A stretch of DNA of 23,240 nucleotides from Chara braunii (Eukaryota; Streptophyta; Charophyceae; Charales; Characeae): the NCBI GenBank assembly GCA_003427395.1, contig BFEA01000001.1:5146674-5169913 (forward strand), written 5' to 3'. Shown here piece by piece: positions 7,998 to 16,878 of the stretch. The notes below the pieces were generated by a model that had not been told where the DNA came from, made no database searches, and worked only from the letters and a program-made list of their open reading frames with translations. The translations under genes were made by a program, and so were the position numbers. Each line of letters opens with the position of its first letter. The first letter of the stretch is position 1.

Positions 7998-8110
7998 GCA
8001 CGCGTCCTTCCGTTTGGCCGAAGGACCCCTGAGCAGCATTGATTGCTCCATCTTCATGGAGGATTGACTGTCAGCTTGCCTTTGTTCTCAAAGTCCTCTC
8101 AGCTAGGGTA
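7998..8110 (-). repeat. Repeat family X, copy 3
   Basis: Matches 12106-12215 in the same orientation (CCTTCCGT-TGGCCGAA, AGCATTGATT, GAGGATTGACTGTCAGCTTGCC), diverged elsewhere. By analogy with LINE-1 the element strand is minus. No poly(A) is attached; instead the repeat runs straight into the rps19-like fragment. Confidence 0.6.
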
Positions 8111-8232
8111 TACCCCGGCTGTCAGATCTACTTAAAGCACCAGTACATGCAAGCTATTGGCCGCGGGCCCCTTTCGGAGGCCGCCCACCGCCGATTCATT
8201 TTATCGATGGCGCTCGGCCTCTCAAATTTTCG

Positions 8233-8343
8233 GAGAGGCTCAAAACAGGTTCTCCAGTTGCCTGGGGCCATGTACTGGTGGCGCATTTTGGTCTCCGTGA
8301 GAGGCTCAAAACAGGTTCTCCAGTTGCCTGGGGCCATGTACTG
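8233..8343. repeat. 45-bp exact direct repeat, 66-bp period
   Basis: 8233-8277 and 8299-8343 are identical, starting GAGAGGCTCAAAACAGG and ending GCCATGTACTG. A short inverted match CCAGTACATG (about 8139) / CATGTACTGG (8269-8278) flanks the first copy. Open frames across it are repeat artefacts; no domain is recognised. Confidence 0.85.
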
Positions 8344-8599
8344 TAAGCTCAAGACTTTTGAGAGAGGAAGACCCTGTCCAAACGCAATTGCTCGTTGTTG
8401 ATGGGCCCTATCCGTGCCCTCGCCGATACCCCTTGCCCTTGTCTGACCATGTGTGCTTTGCTGATTTCTTCTCCTGTGGTCCTCCTGGTTGTCCTGCTAT
8501 ACCCGGATAGTAGTTGGTTCTTCTTGTGTCTGGGAAATCTCCTGACCTGTTGCTGTGTCTGAGTTGTGCCAGTCCTTCCATCACAAGTTAAGTCCATTT

Positions 8600-8840
8600 A
8601 ACCATGCAACTTTGCCTCCTGCCAACCATATGCGCTTGAATTTTGCCAGCACCATCTGTTCTGTTTCTGGACTGTTCTGTACGATATTTTGACCTTCTTC
8701 CACTGGCATAGAACTTCCGCCTTGATCATCCCCCTAGTGGCTGCGCAGACCACCTCCCACGGGTTCTTGGTGTCCTCCATCGTTCTGCTGCATCTCTCTG
8801 TTCGCAGCCAGGAGGATGCGCTTGTGTGGGTTCCATTTTT
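8600..8840 (-). pseudogene. LINE ORF2 linker fragment between endonuclease and reverse transcriptase
   Basis: Minus-strand frames give a NPWEVVCAATRGMIKAEVL segment and a Lys/Arg/Gln-rich helical region (KFKRIWLAGGKVAW in the next frame). This resembles the region after the endonuclease in plant and algal LINE ORF2 proteins. At least one frameshift is needed. It lies on the same strand as LINE-2 and LINE-1 but is not continuous with them. Assignment is by general resemblance only, with no catalytic motif. Confidence 0.4.
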
Positions 8841-9467
8841 GTCGTTTCATTTCTTTCTATTTTCAGTAAGGTCGTGCAGGACAATTTCGCTAGGACGGGT
8901 TCGTTTGGGGTCTCCGAAAGCAGAAAATAGGGTCCGGTCGCAGTCATCCCTAAGACCAGTCGTAGGGCAGGTTACCTTGTCAAGGTCGTTGCAAATTAGT
9001 ATAGGGCGCCATCCATTGTTTCCCTTTTGAGGGATAGAGTTTTTTCCCATTGCAAACTGGGGGCGGGCGATATGGGTCTGGGTCGTTTCGGGTTTTGGCT
9101 TTTTTCTCTTCTACTGCAAAGCATTCTGCTGTTTACTACGCCCAAGTCACGAAATCTAGAACAGACCGCCCTGCCCCGTTGGCAGGGCTTACTAAGAAAA
9201 GAAAAGAAAAGAAAAGAAAAGAAAAAAAACGTATTGACTTTCGGAAAAAAAAAGAAGGAAAAACGCACTTATCTTTGCCCCGAGAGCTGTGGAGATCGAG
9301 GGCCTTGCTCCACTACTGACCAAATGTGCAGCATGAGCATGAATCTTCTGGTAGAACACTGGTAGATACACTGCAAGTAGTTTAGAGCTTGAACTTGAAA
9401 TGCCCTTTTTCCTGGCCGCGTGTGGGGTGGTACAGCCCTCAGTAGCTTGCTATTCGTTTTTCAGTTT
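8841..9467. other. Unclassified sequence with (AAAAG)n
   Basis: No recognised domain. A simple AAAAG repeat lies at 9195-9229 followed by a second A-rich run near 9246. Open frames on both strands here draw their length from this low-complexity tract. Confidence 0.45.
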
Positions 9468-9514
9468 CTTTTTTTTTTTTTTCTCCTGCGATAGAAGAAT
9501 CTGGGCTCCATCCA

Positions 9515-9585
9515 GGGTCCTAGCTCGATTGGTTAGGCATGCAAGTCGCATTCAGGAGGTTGTGGGTTCAATCCCCACGGCAGCC
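9515..9585 (+). repeat. tRNA-like sequence, candidate SINE head
   Basis: The 71-base stretch has an A-box-like TAGCTCGATTGGTTAGG and a T-arm with a perfect 5-bp stem GTGGG/CCCAC around TTCAATC (9562-9578), containing the B-box-like GGTTCAATCCC. The acceptor arms pair at 5 of 7 positions, counting one G-T pair. The D-arm is degenerate and no 3' CCA or clear anticodon arm is seen, so it is unlikely to be a working tRNA. A T16 run precedes it (9468-9483). The following 300 bases (GT-rich 9665-9715, then unique-looking sequence to about 9885) could be a SINE body, but no poly(A) end was found. Confidence 0.5.
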
Positions 9586-11396
9586 TGTGTCACTCTTGGT
9601 GCCATCCAACTGAGATAGTGAGCTGGATCCTCCCAGTCGGTATCAGTAAGGTCTTCAGCCAACACGGGTGTGAGTGCGCGTGTGAGTGGGTTGCGTGTGG
9701 TGTGTGGGAGAGTGTTGGCTTTGGACAGTACCATCGAGAAGGCTGCCCATCCCCCACTTCATAAGACCTTTGCCAAGCTTACTGTCTAGAACATAAAGCA
9801 TGCTACCCGAACGCGGTATAACAGTCCAAATGGCCCAGAGTGTGACCTTGTGTATCATTACGAACCAGATGCTTTCTGTATTTGCTCAAGTCAGGGGGTA
9901 AGTTAGTCCAGAGGAGCAGTTGGAGGGTGTTCCGGGAGAGGGGATGGGAAAAGGCTGTCCCACAGATCGGATGCCCTTGCCCAATATTATGTGGCTTCTT
10001 TGCAACTGATTAGGCAATGCATTATGTATTCTTGTTCCTGGTCTGAGAAGGCTCTGCAGATATCAGAGCTGTTGGGATCGTTCTTCCTTCTCCTAGCATG
10101 CAGCCACTGATTTACTGGCAGAGCGGCGTACGCTACGAGCCACTGCATGCTTCTGAGTTAGATTAGTCGTATGGTTTTGTATTTTCCCCATGGGATCTTA
10201 GATATTCGTTCTGCGTCATAAGAAAAAAAAAAGTGATAAAAAAGAGAGTAATAGCAAGCAATGAAGATTTTTCACGATCCATTGGTTTATAGAAAATCAA
10301 AATCCATGTTTTAGGTGTTTCAAAATACATGACTTTCACAAAACTTTCACAACTAATAACGCTGGTTACTACGCGCAGCGCAGCGCTGGTCTGGTTGTGT
10401 ACACCGTCGAACGAGTGGTTCCGACACGCACAGAACAGACGCCGCACCAATTAGCTTACTCCATCTGCCCTTGATAATTGGTTCCAGGTCCTTTGTTGTC
10501 AGTAACATCTTGTACCGCAGTTTGACCGTGAATTCAGAAATTGGAATAGGTGGTTTGGTGGTCCTGTCCCTCTGTGGGAGCCAGGCCCATTCTTGCGGGT
10601 CGAATTCTAGATCCTGAATTGCTACCCCGATCTGGAAATTTTGTTTCGGCCGGATCCCCATTACTCTCACTTTGCAAAGTTTAAAGGCCTGCAGCGTTGC
10701 TGTTTGTGGATCAGTGTCGTTAATGAAGGGTTTCTGACTTGGTCCACTGGATAGGAAAGAATGTGAAGATGGCCATCGACCCATGTCTTGATTGTAGATG
10801 GGAGAATTGGTACTCCTTCGTCGGAGTATTGTCTTGGATTAGGATTCCCCATTTCCCTGATTTCCAGGTGAATTCCTTCTTGAACAGCTCTTTCCAGCTG
10901 TCAGGAATGCTTCGTATGATCTTCTGTAAATTTCTCATCTCTGTGGCAACAGCCTTTCAGCCGGGTTTTGAGGTCATCTTCATCCAACCAGTTTTTCCTT
11001 TCCTCGTTCCAAATGTCTCTCTCTCTCTGAATCCCATGTCTGATCCACGTTAACCAGCTGTTGCCCATATAGGACAGAGTCCAGATGTGGTTTACTTCGT
11101 CTTTGACCCATGAGTTTCCAAAGAGCGGTTGTCTAAGTACTTCTTCTTTTGACCTCGGTTTGTTTGGGCTTTTTGGCATGATTTCCCTCCAGATTTGTAG
11201 CAAGGCTGTCCAGTAGGGCAGGGACCTTTGCTCCTGTCCTGGGGGTGCTCCTCTCCCTCGCTTACTCCTTCCTGCTCTTGGGCTCCAGTCCTTGTTCATC
11301 ACCCACAACAGACCTGACATATTGGGGGGGCATGCCATTGGTGTCAGGTTTCTGATTCTGTCAAGAACTCGCGTTTTCCAGGCTAGTGACTGTTTA

Positions 11397-11404
11397 GTCA
11401 GGAG
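11397..11404 (+). other. Target site duplication, left (GTCAGGAG)
   Basis: Identical to 11907-11914. In LINE-1 the aligned position (about 14235-14242) has the sequence once, as GTTAGGAT, so this octamer was target DNA before insertion. Confidence 0.85.
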
Positions 11405-11906
11405 CAGGGTTGCATCCCTGCTGACCGCCGAACCCGACCGCCGACCAGTAGGGCCGACCAGTCAGGAAAAAAAAACAAAAAAAAACAGACAACCATTCAC
11501 TGATTTTTTGTCAAATCTGAGTTGCGGGCTGTACTGCGCTTGCTGAGTACAGCCCAATTCTGCTGAGAAACTTTTGGGGATGGGGGGGGAATGGGGGGAT
11601 TNNNNNNNNNNNNNNNNNNNNNNNNNNNNNNNNNNNNNNNNNNNNNNNNNNNNNNNNNNNNNNNNNNNNNNNNNNNNNNNNNNNNNNNNNNNNNNNNNNN
11701 NNNNNNNNNNNNNNNNNNNNNNNNNNNNNNNNNNNNNNNNNNNNNNNNNNNNNNNNNNNNNNNNNNNNNNNNNNNNNNNNNNNNNNNNNNNNNNNNNNNN
11801 NNNNNNNGCCGACGACCCCAGACCGGTAGGTGCCAACCAGCCAATCGGTCGGCGGGTCGGCAGCCGACCAGTCAAGGGCCGCAGACTGTCGGGGGGTGCA
11901 ACCCTG
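11405..11906. mobile_element. Non-autonomous hAT-like DNA transposon inside LINE-2
   Basis: The ends are CAGGGTTGCA and TGCAACCCTG, perfect 10-bp terminal inverted repeats that extend imperfectly (13 of 14). They are flanked by exact 8-bp duplications GTCAGGAG. Eight-base duplications with CAGGG-type ends are typical of the hAT superfamily. Subterminal CCGACCAGT occurs at 11441, 11454 and 11864. A perfect 10-bp hairpin GGGCTGTACT/AGTACAGCCC lies at 11526-11555. Visible sequence is about 296 bases plus a 206-base N gap. No transposase is seen, so it would depend on an enzyme supplied elsewhere, although the true gap size could be different. Confidence 0.85.
11602..11807. other. Assembly gap (206 N)
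   Basis: A run of N inside the hAT-like element, starting just after G-rich homopolymers (11582-11600). Long open frames drawn across it on either strand have no meaning. Confidence 0.99.
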
Positions 11907-11914
11907 GTCAGGAG
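11907..11914 (+). other. Target site duplication, right (GTCAGGAG)
   Basis: Exact repeat of 11397-11404. LINE-2 sequence resumes immediately after it (TTTAAATATCCATTTGAT, matching CTTAATAATCCATTTCAT in LINE-1). Confidence 0.85.
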
Positions 11915-12004
11915 TTTAAATATCCATTTGATTTGGAGGGCTTTTGTCTCCTGTGTGGTGCAGATATTTCTTTTTCCTTTTTTTGTCTCTTTTTTTTTTT
12001 TTTT

Positions 12005-12200
12005 TCAACAGATCCTTATGGCCCTGGCTCCTTATCCATTCTGGGGAGCTTCAGTCCGGTTCCTATTCCCCCGGCAAGTCCAAATTGAATACATCATAGT
12101 ACATGCTCACGCTTCCTTCCGTCTGGCCGAAAGAACCCTGACCAGCATTGATTACTCCTGTATGGGAGGATTGACTGTCAGCTTGCCCTACCCTAGTTTT
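12005..12200 (-). repeat. Repeat family X, copy 2: probable LINE 3' UTR
   Basis: Aligns with the reverse complement of 2193-2399 and, over its right half, with 7998-8110. It lies between the LINE-1 coding remnant and a T20 tract (poly(A) on the minus strand), the position of a 3' untranslated region. Confidence 0.65.
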
Positions 12201-12859
12201 CCTCTCAGAAACCCTGTTGGTTCTGTCGAATAGGCATTGAAGCACAAGAAACTAGGAGAGATGTCTGTCAATCTGAGACTAAAGCCTCAATTTGTCCTTC
12301 TCAGGACTACCTCCCTTGTCGTTGTTGGAGTGGACCACTATTTCCAATACAATTTATTGTTTGTGGCTGTCGCGATCCTTCCTAAAGCACCCTTTCCTGA
12401 AGATTCGTCTCCTGAGTGGGAGTCTTTCAGGTTTGCCTCTCGTTGCTGCCGACACACTCCTCCATTTCCCTCAGATCTCTGTTACCACCCTCCTCATTAG
12501 TAGAAACCACATTTTCCTTGGTCCCTTCTGAACCCTTGATTGTACCCTGCTCGTCACCTTGCTGCTCTTGTGCTCGTTGTTCTGTTCCTCCTTCATAGAT
12601 TATGTGGCATTCCGTTGCCTTGCAGCTACGCCTGATGCAACTTTTTCTATATCAGCCTGTTGTCCGTTATGGTGGCAAACTTGCCCCTTAACAACCAGTT
12701 CCTCAGGAATGCTCGTCTTTTGATTGCGTGCTTTCTGGTTTGTGCATCATGGATGAGGAAATCTTTCGCCACCTGCCGCAAATTTTGGTCTCCACCATGC
12801 TTATCAAAGGAGTTCACATTTCCTCCCTTGACACCTCTACTCCTTCAATTGTCCGTGTG

Positions 12860-13360
12860 CTACGGTGTGCATCTGCATTTCCATATGACCCAGAGAGCCA
12901 GTTTTTTTAGTAGACAGAACCAGACTTCCTTGCTGCCTTTGAGGTTCCAGGGAGTGTTACAGAGGAGTCGAATAGTTGGGGGGGAGGCGTTTGGGGGTGG
13001 TGCTGAAAGGAGGATAGACCATAGGTCCAGAACTTTGTTCCAGATCCAGTTCGCTTCAGGATAGTAGAGGAGGCAGTGGGGGATATCTTCTGGTGTGTTG
13101 TTGTTGCACAGTACGCAGAGTTCTGGGTTGTTTGGGTCTGAGCGTTTCCTTCTTTTGTGGAGCCATTGACTGACCGGGAGGGCTGCGTGTGCTAGGAGCC
13201 ATTGCATGCTGCGGATTCTAATGGGCCTGATAAGAAGGTATTTGGTCCAGGGAATGGTGAACGGGGTCGAGGGGTCTAGATTCAGTATGTTTCGCCATTT
13301 CTCTATTAGTCCGCGGTTCGGGTCTGTAAACTGCAGCCCGAGGTCGTAGCTGAATTTCAT
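12860..13360 (-). pseudogene. LINE-1 ORF2 C-terminal part with RVT zinc-binding domain
   Basis: The 166-residue open stretch is the longest intact coding segment of LINE-1. It contains PFTIPWTKYLLIRP, RSMQWLLAHAALPVSQWL and the zinc-binding pattern CVLC...HCLLYY...WIW. In this domain a Cys normally follows the His by about five residues. LINE-1 has Tyr there (HCLLYY) while LINE-2 keeps Cys (HCLISC), so the LINE-1 zinc site is probably damaged. The domain is thought to help LINE reverse transcriptases bind nucleic acid. Sequence to about 12600 continues in several broken frames (FLRNWLLRGKF), probably the protein end. Confidence 0.82.
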
Positions 13361-13755
13361 GTCGTATTAGGAAATCGTTCTTGATTTCCCTTTGGAACCT
13401 TGTTTCCATCTCCATTCCTTAGGGTCGAATTCCAGGTCCTCGATGGTGAGTTCTGGCTGGAATAACCCATGGTCTGTTTTGGGAGTCTCTGACCTTTCTA
13501 AGAAGAAAGGTTTCTAGCCGCTCTGCTTGAGGGACCTCGATCTGGATTTCCAGTTCCTGAAGACTGTGTTTGGAGATGGGGTAAGATAGGAAGCTGGATT
13601 GGTAGCTGGAGGGATCTGATCTAGAGATGAAATGATAGGCCCTCATGGGCAGAGTCTGAGAGATTAGTAGGCCCCATTCGCCTGGTTTCCACGTGAATCT
13701 TTCTCTTAGGAGGGCTGTCCACTGAGCGGGAACGCTCTCACGTATCGCTGCTAGA

Positions 13756-13789
13756 TTGGTTTCCAGTTAATGTTGGTTTCCAGTTAATG
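13756..13789. repeat. Exact 17-bp tandem duplication in LINE-1
   Basis: TTGGTTTCCAGTTAATG occurs twice head to tail (13756-13772, 13773-13789). Seventeen is not a multiple of three, so it shifts the ORF2 frame. Confidence 0.95.
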
Positions 13790-14037
13790 GCACCCCCTAA
13801 GGGAGGTTCGAAGCTCTTGGTCCATAAGCTAGTCCTCTCGTTCTATGGACCACAAATATTTGATCTGCCACACTTATCTCTCCAACCAGGTGAGCCATCT
13901 GTGGTCTTTTGCACGGAGGGTCCAAAGGTTACCTTCTGCGTCCTTGGTCCATGGATTGCAAAAGAGAGGTTGCGTGAGAACTTCCTCTTTGTTGTTCGGA
14001 GCGCCATGTTTGTTGGGCATCAATCGACGCCAAGCTT

Positions 14038-15153
14038 TCAAGGTCGGCGTCCAATAAGGGTTGGGCGAGGGGTAGGCTGACTGGTCAGTTGTTGCTGCAG
14101 TCTCCTCGCTGTCCTCCCTATTTTTATTGACCATTCCTTGGCCATGATCCAGAAGAGGTCCCGCATATTGGGTGGAGACTTTACTGGTGCGAGGTGTCTT
14201 ATGTTGTCTATGGCCATTTTTGTCCAAGGGAGAAATTGTTTGGTTAGGATCTTAATAATCCATTTCATCTGAAGAGTGATTGCTTCCTGTTTTGGGTCTA
14301 TAATGCCCAAGCCTCCTTGTGGTTTTCTGGTGACCAGTTGCCATGCAACCTTGTTTATGCAAGTGGTTTTGTTAGAGTCCCCGGTCCACAGGAAGCATCT
14401 GACCCTAACCTTTGGAGTTTTAAGATTGTCGTCAGGGGGGAACCAAATGGATGCCATATACCATAGGGTAGAGAATATTGTTGTGTTTATGATTAGTACT
14501 CTGCCATACAGAGACGCCTGGGCTTTCTTGCACGGGGCTAGGCGAGTTATTGCCTTCATGATTAGATTTTGTCCCATCCCTGGCCATGTGTCGTCCTTGT
14601 TGACCATGATACCCGAGTATTGGAGTGCTTGGTCGCCTGTGGACCATGACATGGGGGTGGATAGATCTGGAGGTTGAGAGGGGGTGCCGTCTGCTAGCCA
14701 CCAGGTTTCGGTTTTAAGCTAGTTCACCTTCATTTCTGATGCGAGCCGGAAGGCCCCCATGGCTCTGACGAGGGCCTGGAAGGAGGAGTTATTGGCCCGA
14801 ATGAGGACCGTGAGATCATCAGCGAACATCAACGCAGTGGGAAGAGAAAAGTCATGTAGGGGGTTGTAGTTTTGTTATGTTAGGCGATCTACGGAGGGGT
14901 CCTTGCAGAGGAACTAAGCTATGGCTTCCATGATGAAAAGGAAGATGGGGGGGAGCAATGGGTCACCTTGCCGTACGGACCTCGATATCGGGTAGGAGTC
15001 AGATAGTATTTTGTTCATCTGGACTCTTCCAGCGGCATCTCCATAAAGAATTCTGACCCATTCCCTGAAATTCGGGCCAACTCCCCCATCCTCTCCATGC
15101 AGTTATGGAGGAAGTCGCAATTAACTTGGTCATTGGCTTTTTCAAAATCAAAG
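14038..15153 (-). pseudogene. LINE-1 reverse transcriptase palm and thumb
   Basis: The domain would prime copying of LINE RNA at a nicked chromosomal target. Visible landmarks from 5' to 3' on the minus strand are DFEKANDQVN, a frameshift after MERMG, SVRQGDPLLPPIFLFIMEAI, a stop, FADDLTVLIRANNSSFQALV, another stop, then an open 204-residue frame (14652-14038) with STGDQALQYSGIMVNKDDTW, RLAPCKKAQASLYGRVLI and FLWTGDSNKTTCINKVAWQL. Catalytic Asp pairs are retained but no continuous frame exists. Residue order is as in LINE ORF2, so the fragment is not rearranged apart from the duplication at 15156-15317. Confidence 0.9.
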
Positions 15154-15155
15154 AA

Positions 15156-15317
15156 CAGGATAGCAGCCCACATTCGTTTTTCCGTAATCTTCTTTGTTGC
15201 CTCGTTCAGGGCCATCACATTGTCTAGAATGTATCAACAGGATAGCAGCCCGCATTTGTTTTTCCATGATCTGCTTTGCTGCCTCGTTTAGGGTTATCAC
15301 GCTGTCTAGAATGTATC
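15156..15317. repeat. 80-bp diverged tandem duplication inside the LINE-1 reverse transcriptase
   Basis: 15156-15235 and 15238-15317 align with about ten mismatches and no gap. Both begin CAGGATAGCAGCCC and end TGTCTAGAATGTATC. Both encode the same protein segment (ITLNEAAKQIMEKQMRAAIL and MALNEATKKITEKRMWAAIL), so one copy is extra. The 82-bp period shifts the frame. Divergence means either an old duplication or a join between two related LINE copies. Confidence 0.92.
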
Positions 15318-15440
15318 TCCCCGGGACAAACCCTGCTTGATCGATGTGAAAGCATTTATCAGTGAGTTTTATGATCCTGTTTGCTAGTGTTTTCGCAAGG
15401 ATTTTATAGGTGGTGCATAGATTTCTAAAAGACTGAATGC

Positions 15441-15783
15441 CACACATCTTTGCATGTCTTCTCAGATAAAACTGGTTATGCTCAGGTACAAGCATCTAAC
15501 TCGATATGGAATCTTTGGTGTCAAGGTGTGTACAACTTTGTGAATCGTTCAGACTCTGTTCGGGTACAGATGTCATGCCATACCTCAACCCTGTAAGCAA
15601 CTCTTGAAGTATGTGTTGGAGTGCATACTTATCAACTGCACATGCAGAGTTAGGAGAATAACAGCTTACTTGAATCAATTTCTAGAAACATTGGAGGCAT
15701 TTCCAGCCCCCCTCAGCTCAGTGGAGTGACAAAGGAGACACAAAAGGAAGGAATGAAACACAAGTCCAAGCGCATGATAACAC

Positions 15784-15784
<1 letters not shown>
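15441..15784. other. Unclassified sequence
   Basis: Flanks the truncated LINE-1 5' end. No recognised domain, no matching target duplication for LINE-1 found by eye. Confidence 0.4.
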
Positions 15785-15853
<69 letters not shown>

Positions 15854-15864
15854 GAGAGAGAGAG
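15785..15864. repeat. (AG)33 microsatellite plus (AG)5
   Basis: Uninterrupted AG from 15785 to 15850, then GGGG, then AG to 15864. Apparent Arg-Glu and Ser-Leu open frames here are products of the dinucleotide. Confidence 0.98.
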
Positions 15865-16527
15865 GACTTGACGAAACTGCAAAGCTTACCAATGTGAAGC
15901 GTGCAGCTACGCCTAAACCAGAGACCATCGTTTGGAGGTGATACTTGTTTCTTATGTTTACCTGCCACCACATTCTTCTGTCTGGAGCCATCCCTTGCTG
16001 CTTGCGCTTAACTATCATCTGATCGAACTACTTTTTGTTTGAACCTGGAGTGGGGCTTTCAACGCTTCAGGTATACTCACACTAGGACCTTTGGGCCACA
16101 AACTTTGTCGCTGTTTGCGATCTCAGAGAAGTGAAGATGCCCCTCCGCTTGGAGTCACGCGAGCATCGCATTTTGGATGAGACACGGTTGTGCGGTATTC
16201 TATTAATAGCTTATTTTGGTCTCTGTGAGGTCACACCGCAACTCGCACTAATCTTTAGTACATCGTTCTTCCTGCCTGCCTTTGTTTTTTGTTTATAAGT
16301 GCTGTTTTTTTTCTTTTCTCTTTTCGAAATCAGTGCTGTTTTCATAGTTTCTCTCCTGTTTCCTTGAAAAAGTCCGGAAAACGAAAAAGGCATTTGAGCA
16401 GAAATCTCGTGTGGAGAAAAGCTTTCGAAAAAGGGCAATAGCCCATTTGATTTTGATATCCAGTAAGAATACAACAAGGCAGTTGCAATGACCTAAATAG
16501 CTGACCGAAAATTCGTTAACCCCCGAT
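15865..16527. other. Unclassified sequence
   Basis: No recognised gene or element end. Open frames on the minus strand (up to 96 residues) show no known domain. Confidence 0.4.
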
Positions 16528-16655
16528 GCCAAATATGGTTTTGGTAGTTGATGGGGCACTGTGTGACCGTACATATGTTGCAAATTCAGCTGCCAAATAT
16601 GATTTTGGTAGTTGAGGGGGCACCATGTGACTGTAGATGTGTTGCAAATTTTGTG
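16528..16655. repeat. 64-bp diverged tandem duplication
   Basis: 16528-16591 and 16592-16655 align throughout (GCCAAATATG-TTTTGGTAGTTGA, GGGGCAC, TGTGAC, ATGTGTTGCAAATT-like) with several substitutions. No assigned function. The 177-residue minus-strand open frame 17119-16586 runs into it. Confidence 0.85.
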
Positions 16656-16878
16656 AATTTGTGAAGGAAGGCCCTGCTGTCTTCACCTGAATAGAACACA
16701 CAGTCATTATAGTTGTCTTTGGGCAACTTCCAGTCTAGATAAAGCAATGATGACCAGATCCGGTGTTCTACTCCGATGAAGACGGTAATCTGTAGGATAG
16801 CCCCCTTCGGATTTCTATAGGAATCCAAATAGGAAGGAATATCCCACCACCTGGTGGCTAATAGCTTACTACCTGACC

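Larger units (their letters stand above)
9890..11964 (-). mobile_element. LINE-2: 5'-truncated LINE ORF2 remnant, interrupted by a hAT element
   Basis: Read on the minus strand this matches LINE-1 piece by piece: QIKWIF...LTKQSLAW (11964-11370, across the hAT insertion), PPNMSGLLWVMNKDWS, PYWTALLQIWREIMP, EEVLRQPLFGNSW (to 10901), a middle region (10938-10353) and the RVT zinc-binding region (about 10160-9890) with QWLHARRR and HCLISC. These segments lie after the reverse transcriptase palm in LINE ORF2. The palm itself is absent, so the copy is 5'-truncated at about 11964. A run of about 240 bases at 10200-10440, AT-rich in its first part, has no match in LINE-1 and looks like a second insertion. 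Stops and frameshifts throughout. The T16 at 9468-9483 may be its poly(A) tail if 9484-9890 is 3' UTR. Confidence 0.85.
11986..15440 (-). mobile_element. LINE-1: 5'-truncated LINE with RT, zinc-binding region, 3' UTR and poly(A)
   Basis: On the minus strand, from 15440: reverse transcriptase motifs YKILAKTLANRI, IDQAGFVPGRYILDS, DFEKANDQVN (first catalytic Asp, about 15121-15153), SVRQGDPLLPPIF and MFADDLTVL (catalytic FADD at 14815-14826). Then the thumb and connection region (GRVLIINTTIFSTLWYMASI, KVAWQLVTRKPQGGLGIID), the RVT zinc-binding domain (13360-12860) and a family X block (12200-12005) next to T20 at 11986-12005, which is A20 on the element strand. Endonuclease and ORF1 are absent, as expected from 5' truncation. 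Several stops, frameshifts and two internal duplications. Family features point to a plant-type LINE; the clade is not fixed. Confidence 0.9.

Noticed and set aside
9515-9585. Functional tRNA gene
   Set aside because: D-arm and anticodon arm do not fold properly and the acceptor has two mismatches; kept as tRNA-like only.
11462-12233. Open frames of 115-219 residues on both strands
   Set aside because: They owe their length to the 206-base N gap, which is translated as unknown residues.
15726-16018. Open frames of Arg-Glu and Ser-Leu repeats on both strands
   Set aside because: Pure translation of the AG microsatellite; no domain on either side.
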